Source: Yamagishiella unicocca
Lineage: Eukaryota; Chlorophyta; Chlorophyceae; Chlamydomonadales; Volvocaceae
Direction: 5' to 3'
Length of the DNA: 64,000 nt
Assembly (NCBI GenBank): GCA_003116995.1
Contig: BDSL01000070.1
Span: forward strand, 62,001-126,000
In this document: positions 1-13,033 of the stretch, in pieces
Layout: every line of letters begins with the position of its first letter
Position numbering within the stretch: the stretch's first letter is position 1
Notes under the pieces: model-generated
Databases searched by the model: none
Seen by the model: only the letters and a program-made list of their open reading frames with translations
What the model was told of the DNA's origin: nothing
Program-made: the position numbers and the translations under genes

Positions 1-3000
1 TGCCTCGACCCGCAGCACCCCGCGGGGATGGGTGTGGGCGCTGGTGGCTGCTCCTCCGTGCCGCCCTTTCCGCCGCCGCCGCCGTCTGTCTCCGGGGCCA
101 TGGTCCGGCCCCACCGCGTTCACCAGCTCCGCCCTTGTGGTGGTGGCCACCCCTGGCCTAGCCGGCGGTAGCAGCGGCAGTGTGTTTACTAAGAGCGCAG
201 TCCACCACGTGGTTCGCCGTACATCGTCGGTCCTTGGCAGCAGCCCAGGGGTGCCGCCCTCATTGGACGGCATCCTGGAGGCAATCGAGGATGAGGAGGG
301 AAGGCGGAAGACGGTTTCATACAGGACGGTTTTCTCCCTGTAGAACTCAATAGTATGGCGCCGACTACTGCGACGGTGGCGTGATGGCAACATCGATGGC
401 AGGGCGTCAACACGGTACGTCACGGACCGTACCGTCGGCGGCGCGTCGTCGCTATACTGGCCCGGCGGCGTGGTGGACGCCTCTATCTGCGTTCTGGATC
501 CTGGCAGGGCGCCGCCGGTTGGCAGCGGCGGGCAGCAGATTTTGGCGCAGCTGCCGCGGGTTGTGGCACCGGGGCACCGCGTGGCTCGTTCACTGTGTCA
601 CTGTACAGCAGCAGCGGGCAGCACAGGAGCATCACCAGCAGCAGCCGCAGCACCCACAGGCACATGGGCAGGCAGGCGCAGTCGCACCCAGGACCATATC
701 AGCGGCTGGTCAGCCCTACCTTCTGGCGGCGTGCTTCCTTACTCCTGGTATCCAGGAACAAAGGAGCGCAGGGCGAAGGCGCTGGGAAGCAGCAGGGACC
801 TAGCGGCCGCGAAGGCGCTGAAGGCGGGGCCGCGACACGGGTGGGCGCAAAGCAGGGCCGGTGCATGGCATTTCCCGAGGAGGAGGAGGAAGCAGGACCC
901 AGTCCGTAAGAAGCAGGCGTTGGAGGCCGAAGGCGAGGGGCCTGACTGGCACGGCGCTGTTGCTGTGGTTGCTGAGGGGGGCAGGGCAACGTTGGTGGCA
1001 GCGGGGATGGCGTAAACACCGGCTACGCGACATGGATAGGGTAGCTGGCACATTGGCTTCGAACACCCAGGGGGCGCATGCTGGAGCACTAGGATGGACG
1101 ACCGATAAACCTTCGCAGGCGGCACTTCATCGGTCATTGAAAGGAAAGGACAGAAACAAAAGTGCGGTAACGTGCAGCGCGTAAGACGGAGGAACTGTTT
1201 GGCGGAATAATGGGACGCGATGAGGCGAGATGCGACGTAGCCCATCGCAGTCTCCGTCCCAGCCCGGATCCCGATTGGTATCGTGGGGACGTGGTATGTT
1301 ACCAAGCGGCACCAGCGAGCTTGAAGAGGGTGAGGCGCGGCTGAGTGCTGGTGGCGGAGTCAATGGTCGGGGGGCACTGGGGCGCGTGGCCAGGTGACGG
1401 CGATGAGCGGCCATTTTGTCATGGCGGCCGAGAGGGTCGAAGTGCGACGACGGTAACGGGAGGAGCAGCGTGATGGCACAAGACGTGCACCGCCTCATCG
1501 TTGTTTCGCGTTCGTCCGTGCGCTGCAAGGTGGTCGGTCGCGACCCTGTCGCTACAACACCTGCACACCGCCGGTCTAGCCTTTATTTGGGAATCTGTGT
1601 TTCCATGACATTTATTTTACAAGGTATCCATGGCGACGAGCGAGCCCGTTAGTGTGCGTCGAACCAGATTTCCTAACGCTCCTCCGTTGGGACTCCCAAC
1701 AGCAGGTTTGGGAGAGTGTACGGCAGCCATGGGATGCATGGGGTTAACGGTGCTTCAGGTTTATTTGCGTAGGCTGAATGGACAGTCTTTCTTGCAGTGT
1801 TTTCGGTATGGTAATAATGTCTTTCATTGCCGAGTGAGTGAGAGCCACCCTGCTGGTTGTTGTAACGGTTGCTGGTGGTGTGAGGCGCCTCATAAAACGA
1901 AGGATCGCCATTTCCCTTGCAGCTTTCGGTGTTATCTGACTGCTAGGTTGACGAAGGTTGCATACAACATATACACGTCTACACGTCTCAGCTTCCGGGT
2001 GGTCGCCGTTGCCGCTGTTTGTGCTCTGGACCCACGTTCGGGTTTTCTGTAGTCTCGCCTGGATGGGCCTTTTGTTCCCTGTGTCTCCGTCAGTGTCCGG
2101 CAATGTGTCCGATAGCTCTACCTTCGGGTTCGGAGCCCACTGTAACATGTAGTTGTTACTTATGGTGTGTCTTGGTCCCGCGACTGATGAGGGGTCGCAT
2201 TAGGTCCCTGTCGGGCGGTTCTCTGTGTTCTCCTCGTTTCCCTCGGTTTGTTTGGGTGTTAACTGGCCTCGGATCAAAAGTGGAAGGTTACTGTTCGGCT
2301 TGCAGTGGCGTTCTGCTGTTCCTTGCGGGACGAGGGTTTGCTTTGGCTGCAGTTGGCGTATTGGGCCATCTGGTCTACTGCCCCCTGGGTGGTTATTGCC
2401 GCCGTTCGGAGTTCTTGGTGGTACCTCGGTCGTATCTCGGTCGTTTTCGCCTTGTGTATCTGGAACCCAGCGTTACAGTTGCTGCTACTAATACTGATGT
2501 TCCGAAAACAGTGCACCGATCGTTCTTGGCTGGGCCTAAAAGCACGATGTCGGGCGGTAAGCTCATGTTGCTGGTGAGAGCTATCTTCGTACTAATGACG
2601 CTAACTCAGACTCGCAATGGGTCAGGAAGCGAACAGCGTTCCCACTAACGCCCAGTCCCCCACGGAATTACGATATACGAAGTCAGACATCTAATTCGGA
2701 CGTAGTTAACTTTGGGCGGTTGCAGCACGCATCTCCAAACGTGTGTCCGAAACGTCTTCCTAATCGGCTTCCCTAGTCACTGCCGACCCACGGGTTTTCC
2801 TTACATATCCATCCTAGGTCCGAGCTTCGGCTGTGTCTGAGATATGTTCTTAACGTTCTGCTGGGGCTCCTGTACGACAACTCACACAACCAATGGGACC
2901 GGCCTACTGCCGCAGCAGGTCAGCCTTTCCCGTCGATCTGCTTTGCCTTCCCCTCCCCGATCCCCCCCCATTTTTAAATGTGGCTTGCGCCGAGCTCATT

Positions 3001-3670
3001 CCTCAGTCGCCGGCTGTGACATTGCACACACCGGCGCCAGTGGCGGCCAGGCCCCCAGCTCCCAGGTATCACCACCACCACCGGATCTCCGGTCCTTCCT
3101 TTGACTTGTTCAGTGGTCGGCGTACGTACTACCCGATGGCCATAACTTACGGGCTGGGGCACACTGTAACAATGCTCCTCCTACTACGACTACCACTACC
3201 ACTACTTCGACTGCTACTACCGGTGTCACCGCCGGGCCAGGCCGGGCTCCACGTGCGGTGGCGCAAGCCAGAAACCGGCAACTGCTCAGGCCAGTGCACG
3301 CATAAGCAAAAGGAATTAACGGGCAGACACCAAGTACACATTCCAATTTGCCGGCGGGACCGTCCATTTGGGGGGCCACACTCGACCCTCCAATGCTGGT
3401 GATGTGCGTGGTCCATAGCCACCGTGCCATTGTGCCCACGACCTCTCCCCCCATACATGACGACAGGACCACCAGCGCCCGTGCAGGACACCGGCCATGC
3501 AAGTATACAACCAACAGTGCCAACTCGGTCAGTCCCATCGTTGCGTCCTCCTAGCAAACCGCCCGCCGCGCCACCGCCTCCTAGCCGCGGGTCGCACCAG
3601 AAGCCAGTGATCGTTTATCATACACAGACTGGCGCGATGGAGGGCCGGGGGTTGTGAGGAAAGCCTGTGT
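1..3670. other. gene-poor region, no supported gene
   Basis: I find no open reading frame here with recognisable domains, consistent codon use or splice-linked exons. The open frames that exist overlap on several strands and read as compositional shadows of GC-rich DNA. One degraded reverse-orientation copy of the dispersed R1 repeat lies near 2728-2805; it carries the CATCTCCAAACG and CCCACGGGTTTTCC blocks also seen inside introns downstream. The segment may be pericentromeric or subtelomeric flank of the satellite that follows, which is inference from proximity only. Confidence 0.5.
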
Positions 3671-3867
3671 GATCTCGTAGTCGTACGCAGGTCTCGTAGT
3701 CGTACGTAGATGATGACGTAGGGTGGGCGGGCTCGGGCGATGCAGGGCGGGGAAGGGGAAGGGGCGCAAAACACCCCCCCGCCGGGGTTGGACGGAGGAG
3801 GTGGGTGCATGTAGCAGTAGTTAGTGGCGGTTCATCTTAGCGACGGTGGTCGCATATAGGCGCGAGG
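3671..3867 (+). repeat. 197-bp direct duplication, copy 1
   Basis: Read base by base, this segment matches 5016-5212 exactly (offset 1345 bp). It starts at GATCTCGTAGTCGTACGCAG and ends at GGCGCGAGG, and includes two tandem TCGTAGTCGTACG motifs and a C-run. Identity over 197 bp implies a recent segmental duplication or gene conversion. No coding function is evident. Confidence 0.9.
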
Positions 3868-4256
3868 GTCGGGCGACAAATGTAAATAAAGCAGGGTATA
3901 CAGCAGGTGACGACGACAGCAGTGGTAGGTTCTACGTGGCTAGAGTCGGAGGGGCCGGGACAACGGGCGGGGCAAGACGTCCGCGCGCAGCACCAAAGGC
4001 TGGATTATCGCGGCTGTGAGGAAGCAGGCTGCTGAAGACAACCGGCTGCGAACATACGGCGGCTGGCTGGCTGGACGTACGCTGAAGGGCTGGCTGAGCG
4101 GTGCAGCAGACATCTTGCCCCACCCGATCCTCCACGACACCCGCGCGAGGTGCGAGCGAGTCAGAGCGCGAATCGGAATGCCAACATTGTGGAAGGGTCT
4201 TCCAGATGTCGTGCATGTTGCAAGTTGTGTCGAACATTGCAAACTGCGCACGGCGT

Positions 4257-4297
4257 ACTGATGCAACAAGTCAGGAATGCGAAAACTCACCTCCGGA
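4257..4297 (+). repeat. 41-bp duplication, copy 1
   Basis: The 41 bases beginning ACTGATGCAACAAG and ending CACCTCCGGA recur exactly at 5300-5340, directly at the left edge of the satellite array. The offset (1043 bp) differs from that of the 197-bp duplication, so two separate copying events or a rearranged block are needed. Confidence 0.85.
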
Positions 4298-4920
4298 CGG
4301 ACGGGATGGCACCGTTGTGAGGAAAGCCTGTGTAGGGAGGGGGAGCGGGCGCGAACGGAGGGCAGTAGTAACGAGTGACAGGGTTACAAGGACCGGCCAC
4401 AGCTAGGTGCTTACAGCTCAGCAATCACAGCTATCTAGGGGAGGCGCCGCTGAACCGCGGGTGGGAGCGAGCCGGGGGCTGGCGCCGTACTCGCCGGCAG
4501 CTCTGCTACTGGCTGACTTGCTGACATTATCGGTCACGATGGTTCGACTGCTGAGATGTACGTTAGAGCCGACTTGCTATAAACAGCAGCTGACAATGAG
4601 CTGACTGCTAGCTTGCTAAAAACTAGGATTAAGCGAAGGATAGGGTTGCGCCTGCTGGTCGCCGTCTCGGCACCCAAGTCCCGGCCCCAGTCGCAAAGAC
4701 ATCGCAACATACAGCACCTGTCCGCGCTGACACGCACACATACGCGTTTCCCGAATCCCTAAACTGGAAGTGCCGCCGTCCGAGATGCTTTTCTCTCCAC
4801 GTAGTTTTGCGGCTTAGCGCTAATCACCCATACGCACGTGCCCGATCGACTCCCGTCCCGTGCACCAGCCATCACCTACCGGAGCGGCAGAGCCTCGAGG
4901 TATCGACTCGTGCTGCCCCG

Positions 4921-5010
4921 CATCGCCTTGGCCCGCATCGCCTTGGCCCGCATCGCCTTGGCCTGCATCGCCTTGGCCCGCATCGCCTTGGCCCGCATCG
5001 CCTTGGCCGA
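4921..5010 (+). repeat. 15-bp minisatellite, 6 copies
   Basis: Six head-to-tail copies of CATCGCCTTGGCCCG are visible, with one C-to-T change in the third copy and a diverged end in the last. The tract lies immediately upstream of copy 2 of the 197-bp duplication. Confidence 0.9.
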
Positions 5011-5015
5011 TGGTA

Positions 5016-5212
5016 GATCTCGTAGTCGTACGCAGGTCTCGTAGTCGTACGTAGATGATGACGTAGGGTGGGCGGGCTCGGGCGATGCAGGGCGGGGAAG
5101 GGGAAGGGGCGCAAAACACCCCCCCGCCGGGGTTGGACGGAGGAGGTGGGTGCATGTAGCAGTAGTTAGTGGCGGTTCATCTTAGCGACGGTGGTCGCAT
5201 ATAGGCGCGAGG
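5016..5212 (+). repeat. 197-bp direct duplication, copy 2
   Basis: Exact second copy of 3671-3867. The flanks differ: the 15-bp minisatellite lies to the left, and a GC-rich stretch with repeated GGCCATG words lies to the right. The 41-bp duplicated segment follows at 5300-5340 and leads straight into the satellite. Confidence 0.9.
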
Positions 5213-5340
5213 CGCGTGGCCACGGCATGGCCATGTATGGCCATGACGATTATGTACGGCAATTGGTTTATATTATCCTGTCACCTACCTCAACACACAA
5301 CTGATGCAACAAGTCAGGAATGCGAAAACTCACCTCCGGA

Positions 5341-8300
5341 AGGAGTGCGCCGCTGCCGTACGCCACATGGGATCCTACGAGAGGAAGGGTAGGGGGAACA
5401 CGGCGGGGGAGGGGAGGCAGGGAAGCGAAGGAACGACTCAGCACCCGAGTACCAGGAGCGAGAAAAATGCGACGCGGCGGGTAACAAATGAAACACAAGG
5501 AAGCACATCTATCACGGACGACCAGCCGATGGTGAAGCGACGGCCAGGTAAGCGAGCCACCAGACGGCTGGTGGCGGCACTCATGAGTGTCCTACGGGAG
5601 GAAGCGGGAACACGGCGGGGGAGGGTAGGGGAGCGAAAGAACGACTCAGCACCCGAGTACCAGGAGCGACAAAAATGCGACGCGGCGGGTAACAAATGAA
5701 ACACAAGGAAACACATCACGGACGACCAGCCGATGGTGAAGCGACGGCCAGGTAGGCGAGCCTCCCAGACGACTGCTGGCGGCACTCTGAGTGCGCCGAT
5801 GCCGTACGCCACATGGGATCCTACGGGAGGAAGGGTAGGGGGAACACGGCGGGGGAGGGGAGGCAGGGAAGCGAAAGAACGACTCAGCACGCACCCGAGT
5901 ACCAGGAGCGAGAAAAATGCGACGCGGCGGGTAACAAATGAAACACAAGGAAACACATCACGGACGACCAGCCGATGGTGAAGCGACGGCCAGCAGGTAG
6001 GCGAGCCTCCCAGACGGCTGCTGGCGGCACTCTGAGTGCGCCGATGCCGTACGCCACATGGGATCCTACGGGAGGAAGGGTAGGGGGAACACGGCGGGGG
6101 AGGGGAGGCAGGGAAGCGAAGGAACGACTCAGCACCCGAGTACCAGGAGCGACAAAAATGCGACGCGGCGGGTAACAAATGAAACACAAGGAAACACATC
6201 ACGGACGACCAGCCGATGGTGAAGCGACGGCCAGCAGGTAGGCGAGCCTCCCAGACGGCTGCTGGCGGCACTCTGAGTGCGCCGATGCCGTACGCCACAT
6301 GGGATCCTACGGGAGGAAGGGTAGGGGGAACACGGCGGGGGAGGGGAGGCAGGGAAGCGAAGGAACGACTCAGCACCCGAGTACCAGGAGCGAGAAAAAT
6401 GCGACGCGGCGGGTAACAAATGAAACACAAGGAAGCACATCTATCACGGACGACCAGCCGATGGTGAAGCGACGGCCAGGTAAGCGAGCCACCAGACGGC
6501 TGGTGGCGGCACTCATGAGTGTCCTACGGGAGGAAGCGGGAACACGGCGGGGGAGGGTAGGGGAGCGAAAGAACGACTCAGCACCCGAGTACCAGGAGCG
6601 ACAAAAATGCGACGCGGCGGGTAACAAATGAAACACAAGGAAACACATCACGGACGACCAGCCGATGGTGAAGCGACGGCCAGGTAGGCGAGCCTCCCAG
6701 ACGACTGCTGGCGGCACTCTGAGTGCGCCGATGCCGTACGCCACATGGGATCCTACGGGAGGAAGGGTAGGGGGAACACGGCGGGGGAGGGGAGGCAGGG
6801 AAGCGAAAGAACGACTCAGCACGCACCCGAGTACCAGGAGCGAGAAAAATGCGACGCGGCGGGTAACAAATGAAACACAAGGAAACACATCACGGACGAC
6901 CAGCCGATGGTGAAGCGACGGCCAGGTAGGCGAGCCTCCCAGACGGCTGCTGGCGGCACTCTGAGTGCGCCGATGCCGTACGCCACATGGGATCCTACGG
7001 GAGGAAGGGTAGGGGGAACACGGCGGGGGAGGGGAGGCAGGGGAGCGAAAGAACGACTCAGCACCCGGGTACCAGGAGCGAGAAAAATGCGACGCGGCGG
7101 GTAACAAATGAAACACAAGGAAACACATCACGGACGACCAGCCGATGGTGAAGCGACGGCCAGCAGGTAGGCGAGCCTCCCAGACGGCTGCTGGCGGCAC
7201 TCTGAGTGCGCCGCTGCCGTACGCCACATGGGATCCTACGGGAGGAAGGGTAGGGGGAACACGGCGGGGGAGGGGAGGCAGGGAAGCGAAGGAACGACTC
7301 AGCACCCGAGTACCAGGAGCGAGAAAAATGCGACGCGGCGGGTAACAAATGAAACACAAGGAAGCACATCTATCACGGACGACCAGCCGATGGTGAAGCG
7401 ACGGCCAGGTAAGCGAGCCACCAGACGGCTGGTGGCGGCACTCATGAGTGTCCTACGGGAGGAAGCGGGAACACGGCGGGGGAGGGTAGGGGAGCGAAAG
7501 AACGACTCAGCACCCGAGTACCAGGAGCGACAAAAATGCGACGCGGCGGGTAACAAATGAAACACAAGGAAACACATCACGGACGACCAGCCGATGGTGA
7601 AGCGACGGCCAGCAGGTAGGCGAGCCTCCCAGACGGCTGCTGGCGGCACTCTGAGTGCGCCGCTGCCGTACGCCACATGGGATCCTACGGGAGGAAGGGT
7701 AGGGGGAACACGGCGGGGGAGGGGAGGCAGGGAAGCGAAGGAACGACTCAGCACCCGAGTACCAGGAGCGAGAAAAATGCGACGCGGCGGGTAACAAATG
7801 AAACACAAGGAAGCACATCTATCACGGACGACCAGCCGATGGTGAAGCGACGGCCAGGTAAGCGAGCCACCAGACGGCTGGTGGCGGCACTCATGAGTGT
7901 CCTACGGGAGGAAGCGGGAACACGGCGGGGGAGGGTAGGGGAGCGAAAGAACGACTCAGCACCCGAGTACCAGGAGCGACAAAAATGCGACGCGGCGGGT
8001 AACAAATGAAACACAAGGAAACACATCACGGACGACCAGCCGATGGTGAAGCGACGGCCAGCAGGTAGGCGAGCCTCCCAGACGGCTGCTGGCGGCACTC
8101 TGAGTGCGCCGCTGCCGTACGCCACATGGGATCCTACGGGAGGAAGGGTAGGGGGAACAAGGCGGGGGAGGGGAGGCAGGGAAGCGAAGGAACGACTCAG
8201 CACCCGAGTACCAGGAGCGAGAAAAATGCGACGCGGCGGGTAACAAATGAAACACAAGGAAGCACATCTATCACGGACGACCAGCCGATGATGAAGCGAC

Positions 8301-11162
8301 GGCCAGGTAAGCGAGCCACCAGACGGCTGGTGGCGGCACTCATGAGTGTCCTACGGGAGGAAGCGGGAACACGGCGGGGGAGGGTAGGGGAGCGAAAGAA
8401 CGACTCAGCACCCGAGTACCAGGAGCGACAAAAATGCGACGCGGCGGGTAACAAATGAAACACAAGGAAACACATCACGGACGACCAGCCGATGGTGAAG
8501 CGACGGCCAGCAGGTAGGCGAGCCTCCCAGACGGCTGCTGGCGGCACTCTGAGTGCGCCGCTGCCGTACGCCACATGGGATCCTACGGGAGGAAGGGTAG
8601 GGGGAACACGGCGGGGGAGGGGAGGCAGGGAAGCGAAGGAACGACTCAGCACCCGAGTACCAGGAGCGAGAAAAATGCGACGCGGCGGGTAACAAATGAA
8701 ACACAAGGAAACACATCACGGACGACCAGCCGATGGTGAAGCGACGGCCAGGTAGGCGAGCCTCCCAGACGACTGCTGGCGGCACTCTGAGTGCGCCGAT
8801 GCCGTACGCCACATGGGATCCTACGGGAGGAAGGGTAGGGGGAACACGGCGGGGGAGGGGAGGCAGGGAAGCGAAAGAACGACTCAGCACGCACCCGAGT
8901 ACCAGGAGCGAGAAAAATGCGACGCGGCGGGTAACAAATGAAACACAAGGAAACACATCACGGACGACCAGCCGATGGTGAAGCGACGGCCAGGTAGGCG
9001 AGCCTCCCAGACGGCTGCTGGCGGCACTCTGAGTGCGCCGATGCCGTACGCCACATGGGATCCTACGGGAGGAAGGGTAGGGGGAACACGGCGGGGGAGG
9101 GGAGGCAGGGGAGCGAAAGAACGACTCAGCACCCGAGTACCAGGAGCGAGAAAAATGCGACGCGGCGGGTAACAAATGAAACACAAGGAAACACATCACG
9201 GACGACCAGCCAATGGTGAAGCGACGGCCAGGTAGGCGAGCCTCCCAGACGGCTGCTGGCGGCACTCTGAGTGCGCCGCTGCCGTACGCCACATGGGATC
9301 CTACGGGAGGAAGGGTAGGGGGAACACGGCGGGGGAGGGGAGGCAGGGAAGCGAAGGAACGACTCAGCACCCGAGTACCAGGAGCGAGAAAAATGCGACG
9401 CGGCGGGTAACAAATGAAACACAAGGAAGCACATCTATCACGGACGACCAGCCGATGGTGAAGCGACGGCCAGGTAAGCGAGCCACCAGACGGCTGGTGG
9501 CGGCACTCATGAGTGTCCTACGGGAGGAAGCGGGAACACGGCGGGGGAGGGTAGGGGAGCGAAAGAACGACTCAGCACCCGAGTACCAGGAGCGACAAAA
9601 ATGCGACGCGGCGGGTAACAAATGAAACACAAGGAAACACATCACGGACGACCAGCCGATGGTGAAGCGACGGCCAGCAGGTAGGCGAGCCTCCCAGACG
9701 GCTGCTGGCGGCACTCTGAGTGCGCCGCTGCCGTACGCCACATGGGATCCTACGGGAGGAAGGGTAGGGGGAACACGGCGGGGGAGGGGAGGCAGGGAAG
9801 CGAAGGAACGACTCAGCACCCGAGTACCAGGAGCGAGAAAAATGCGACGCGGCGGGTAACAAATGAAACACAAGGAAGCACATCTATCACGGACGACCAG
9901 CCGATGGTGAAGCGACGGCCAGGTAAGCGAGCCACCAGACGGCTGGTGGCGGCACTCATGAGTGTCCTACGGGAGGAAGCGGGAACACGGCGGGGGAGGG
10001 TAGGGGAGCGAAAGAACGACTCAGCACCCGAGTACCAGGAGCGACAAAAATGCGACGCGGCGGGTAACAAATGAAACACAAGGAAACACATCACGGACGA
10101 CCAGCCGATGGTGAAGCGACGGCCAGCAGGTAGGCGAGCCTCCCAGACGGCTGCTGGCGGCACTCTGAGTGCGCCGCTGCCGTACGCCACATGGGATCCT
10201 ACGGGAGGAAGGGTAGGGGGAACACGGCGGGGGAGGGGAGGCAGGGAAGCGAAGGAACGACTCAGCACCCGAGTACCAGGAGCGAGAAAAATGCGACGCG
10301 GCGGGTAACAAATGAAACACAAGGAAGCACATCTATCACGGACGACCAGCCGATGGTGAAGCGACGGCCAGGTAAGCGAGCCACCAGACGGCTGGTGGCG
10401 GCACTCATGAGTGTCCTACGGGAGGAAGCGGGAACACGGCGGGGGAGGGTAGGGGAGCGAAAGAACGACTCAGCACCCGAGTACCAGGAGCGACAAAAAT
10501 GCGACGCGGCGGGTAACAAATGAAACACAAGGAAACACATCACGGACGACCAGCCGATGGTGAAGCGACGGCCAGGTAGGCGAGCCTCCCAGACGGCTGC
10601 TGGCGGCACTCTGAGTGCGCCGATGCCGTACGCCACATGGGATCCTACGGGAGGAAGGGTAGGGGGAACACGGCGGGGGAGGGGAGGCAGGGAAGCGAAA
10701 GAACGACTCAGCACGCACCCGAGTACCAGGAGCGAGAAAAATGCGACGCGGCGGGTAACAAATGAAACACAAGGAAACACATCACGGACGACCAGCCGAT
10801 GGTGAAGCGACGGCCAGGTAGGCGAGCCTCCCAGACGGCTGCTGGCGGCACTCTGAGTGCGCCGATGCCGTACGCCACATGGGATCCTACGGGAGGAAGG
10901 GTAGGGGGAACACGGCGGGGGAGGGGAGGCAGGGGAGCGAAAGAACGACTCAGCACCCGAGTACCAGGAGCGAGAAAAATGCGACGCGGCGGGTAACAAA
11001 TGAAACACAAGGAAACACATCACGGACGACCAGCCAATGGTGAAGCGACGGCCAGGTAGGCGAGCCTCCCAGACGGCTGCTGGCGGCACTCACGCATGAA
11101 TGCGCCTCTTCCGTACGCCACATGGGGTCATACGGGAGGAAGGGGGAACACGGCGGGGGAGG
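5341..11162. repeat. satellite array with higher-order repeats
   Basis: About 25 tandem monomers are anchored by GACGACCAGCCGATGGTGAA. Distances between anchors fall into a long class (238, 241, 242, 245 bp) and a short class (204 bp), so a long-short pair is 449 bp. In order, the intervals from 5529 are 204, 242, 241, 245, 204, 242, 238, 245, 204, 245, 204, 245, 204, 241, 242, 238, 242, 204, 245, 204, 245, 204, 242, 238. Multi-monomer blocks such as 204-242-238 recur, which is a higher-order structure. The final monomer is degenerate and fades out near 11162. Long antisense frames are open, but the monomer lengths are not multiples of three and different monomers use different frames, so I do not call protein. 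A centromeric or heterochromatic satellite is the natural reading, by inference. Confidence 0.95.
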
Positions 11163-12747
11163 GACTTAGGGACGTTACGAATGCTCAGTGCACTGTTAAT
11201 GTTGAGTTTACACGACCAGGTTGGCTGGGCTTGGTAGCAGAGGGTATACAGACGCTGTCAACCACCATAACGCAGAACCGTTACAAGTGTAACAGTTGGA
11301 CGTGCACTGACCAATACGAAGTGTAATGTGCCTTTATAGGAGGACGAATCAGCATGGCAAGGATAGACCACAGGACGGCGGCTGACGGAGGTCACTTCAG
11401 CTGTACTGGCGTTCGTCTGCGGATTGAGCCTCCCGCGACATTTATGAGGATCAGAGAGCCAAACGCATTAGGTCTTATGATGGATACCGGCATGATGGAT
11501 CCAGGAGCTTGAGACTCGAACCACTCAATAGAGTGGCGAAGTTCTGAGCAAGCATACTGTCTGCCATAGGCTATGCACGACAGCCACGGCGCAGAGCGCA
11601 TGTAGTGTGTACCTGTGTGAATGGAGTCAATGTTGAGTGAATTGGATCTTGTATCGGTAGAGTCGCTAGTAGAATGCCACAGGCCAGTTCGCCTTGCAAC
11701 ACATTCACGACAAATAGCAGCTAACGTGCGAGGCGATATCAATCCACCATTGAAGATAGGACGGCTTATGGGTACTCTTGCCGTCGAGCGTGGTTAAAGG
11801 TGAGCTAGCACCATCTTGCAGAATCCGAGTGCGCAAGACGGCTTATCGCCAAGCAAGCTCACCTCTGCCCGCCATAAGTGTAAGATTCACGCCGAGTCTC
11901 CGTCCCAACTAGCGAAAATTGACTGTTGAACCGGATGCCTGTAGTTGGGCATATGGGCAAGGCAGGATTCTGCGTTCAGGTTAATCCAAGCAGTGTATGA
12001 ACAAGTAGAAGCAATCCATGGCTACTATATTTAAATACCTATGGTCAGAGCACATGCAGCGGTATGTTTGGGACTTCCTTGCGAGCATACGACAATTGCC
12101 GTTAGGTTACTCTCAGAACCAATGCGTTCACAGATGTTGGTGGCGGTCTCACATTACAGGATTATGTTTTGGCTCTAGCTATCGCCACTCGCTATCACGG
12201 TCCCGGGAAAGGGCGTTCCTAAGTGGTTGCAGCAATGTTTTAGCTCCCTTGGGTAATAAAGGTCCCGACGCGGCGGCACTTAGAGGTCAGCAAGCAAGTT
12301 ATAGCTCAGTGCGCCTTCCGAAAAGTTAGGTGCATAGCAGGTCGAACATATTTTCGCGAAGCGTTGCGCAAACCATGCACGACGTGTAACATGCCGAAGC
12401 GGGTCGCCTCCAGCAAAACCAAGCAATTCTTCGTCAGTAACACAGATCACAATGCCAAAGCGCACACCTAACACATATGCCCACGATCGCGCCCGTCCCG
12501 CCCTTCCTTGCGCTCGTGGCTTTCCGTGGCTATGGGAGCTCACTTCCGTGGCTAGGAAAGCCCCCATAGGGCCCACGATCACTGCTGGCTCCCAAGTGTT
12601 CCGCCAGCACCCGGTGCATCTAGGAAGCCGTCACGGTTAAAAATTACGTAGACCTGGTCTGCTACGGGGTCCGGGGATATGGAGGAAGGTCGGCACCTTG
12701 CTCGCCGTCACAAGCGCTGCTAGCTGATGACGCCAGGTCTGTCCCGT
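11163..12747. other. gene-poor spacer, nothing supported
   Basis: This stretch is less GC-rich than the rest of the window. No reading frame has a recognisable domain or plausible splice-linked partner. A weak RNA-polymerase-III B-box-like word lies near 11500 on the minus strand, but no cloverleaf can be drawn around it. Confidence 0.5.
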
Positions 12748-13033
12748 CAGAGGGTGGGCATGAGGCACTAATCCACTTATCCGGCGGTCACAGCGGATAA
12801 GTCATTTTCTAATCCAAGGGCGGTTTTTTATCCGCAGGGCAGCGATCTTAATAAGCCGGGGCGGCCGTTCCAGTACTCAGGGCAGCAATCCAAATACACC
12901 GGGGCCGCCGTTCCACTACGCAGGTTGCTAATCCCAATACGCCGGGGCGCGGTTTCCAATACGCAGGTTGCTAATCCCAATACGCCACCGTGACCGACGC
13001 CGAAACTAATCCAGGGGGGATGCCCACCCTCTG
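12748..13033. mobile_element. candidate MITE with 14-bp terminal inverted repeats
   Basis: A perfect 14-base inverted repeat bounds a 286-bp segment: CAGAGGGTGGGCAT at 12748-12761 and its reverse complement at 13020-13033. The interior has about four degenerate copies of a roughly 43-bp unit containing GCAGGTTGCTAATCCCAATAC and a CCGGGGC core. No transposase frame and no clear target-site duplication are visible, so it would be a non-autonomous element. Chance pairing of two G/C-rich words is possible. Confidence 0.45.

Noticed and set aside
2019..2648. 209-codon open frame upstream of the satellite
   Set aside because: Composition resembles neighbouring non-coding DNA, overlapping frames are equally open, and no domain is recognised.
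5438..10322. Long antisense reading frames (100-339 codons) in the satellite
   Set aside because: Monomer lengths (204, 238, 241, 242, 245) mostly change the frame, and both of two overlapping frames are open in each unit. Openness follows from low stop content, not from coding selection.
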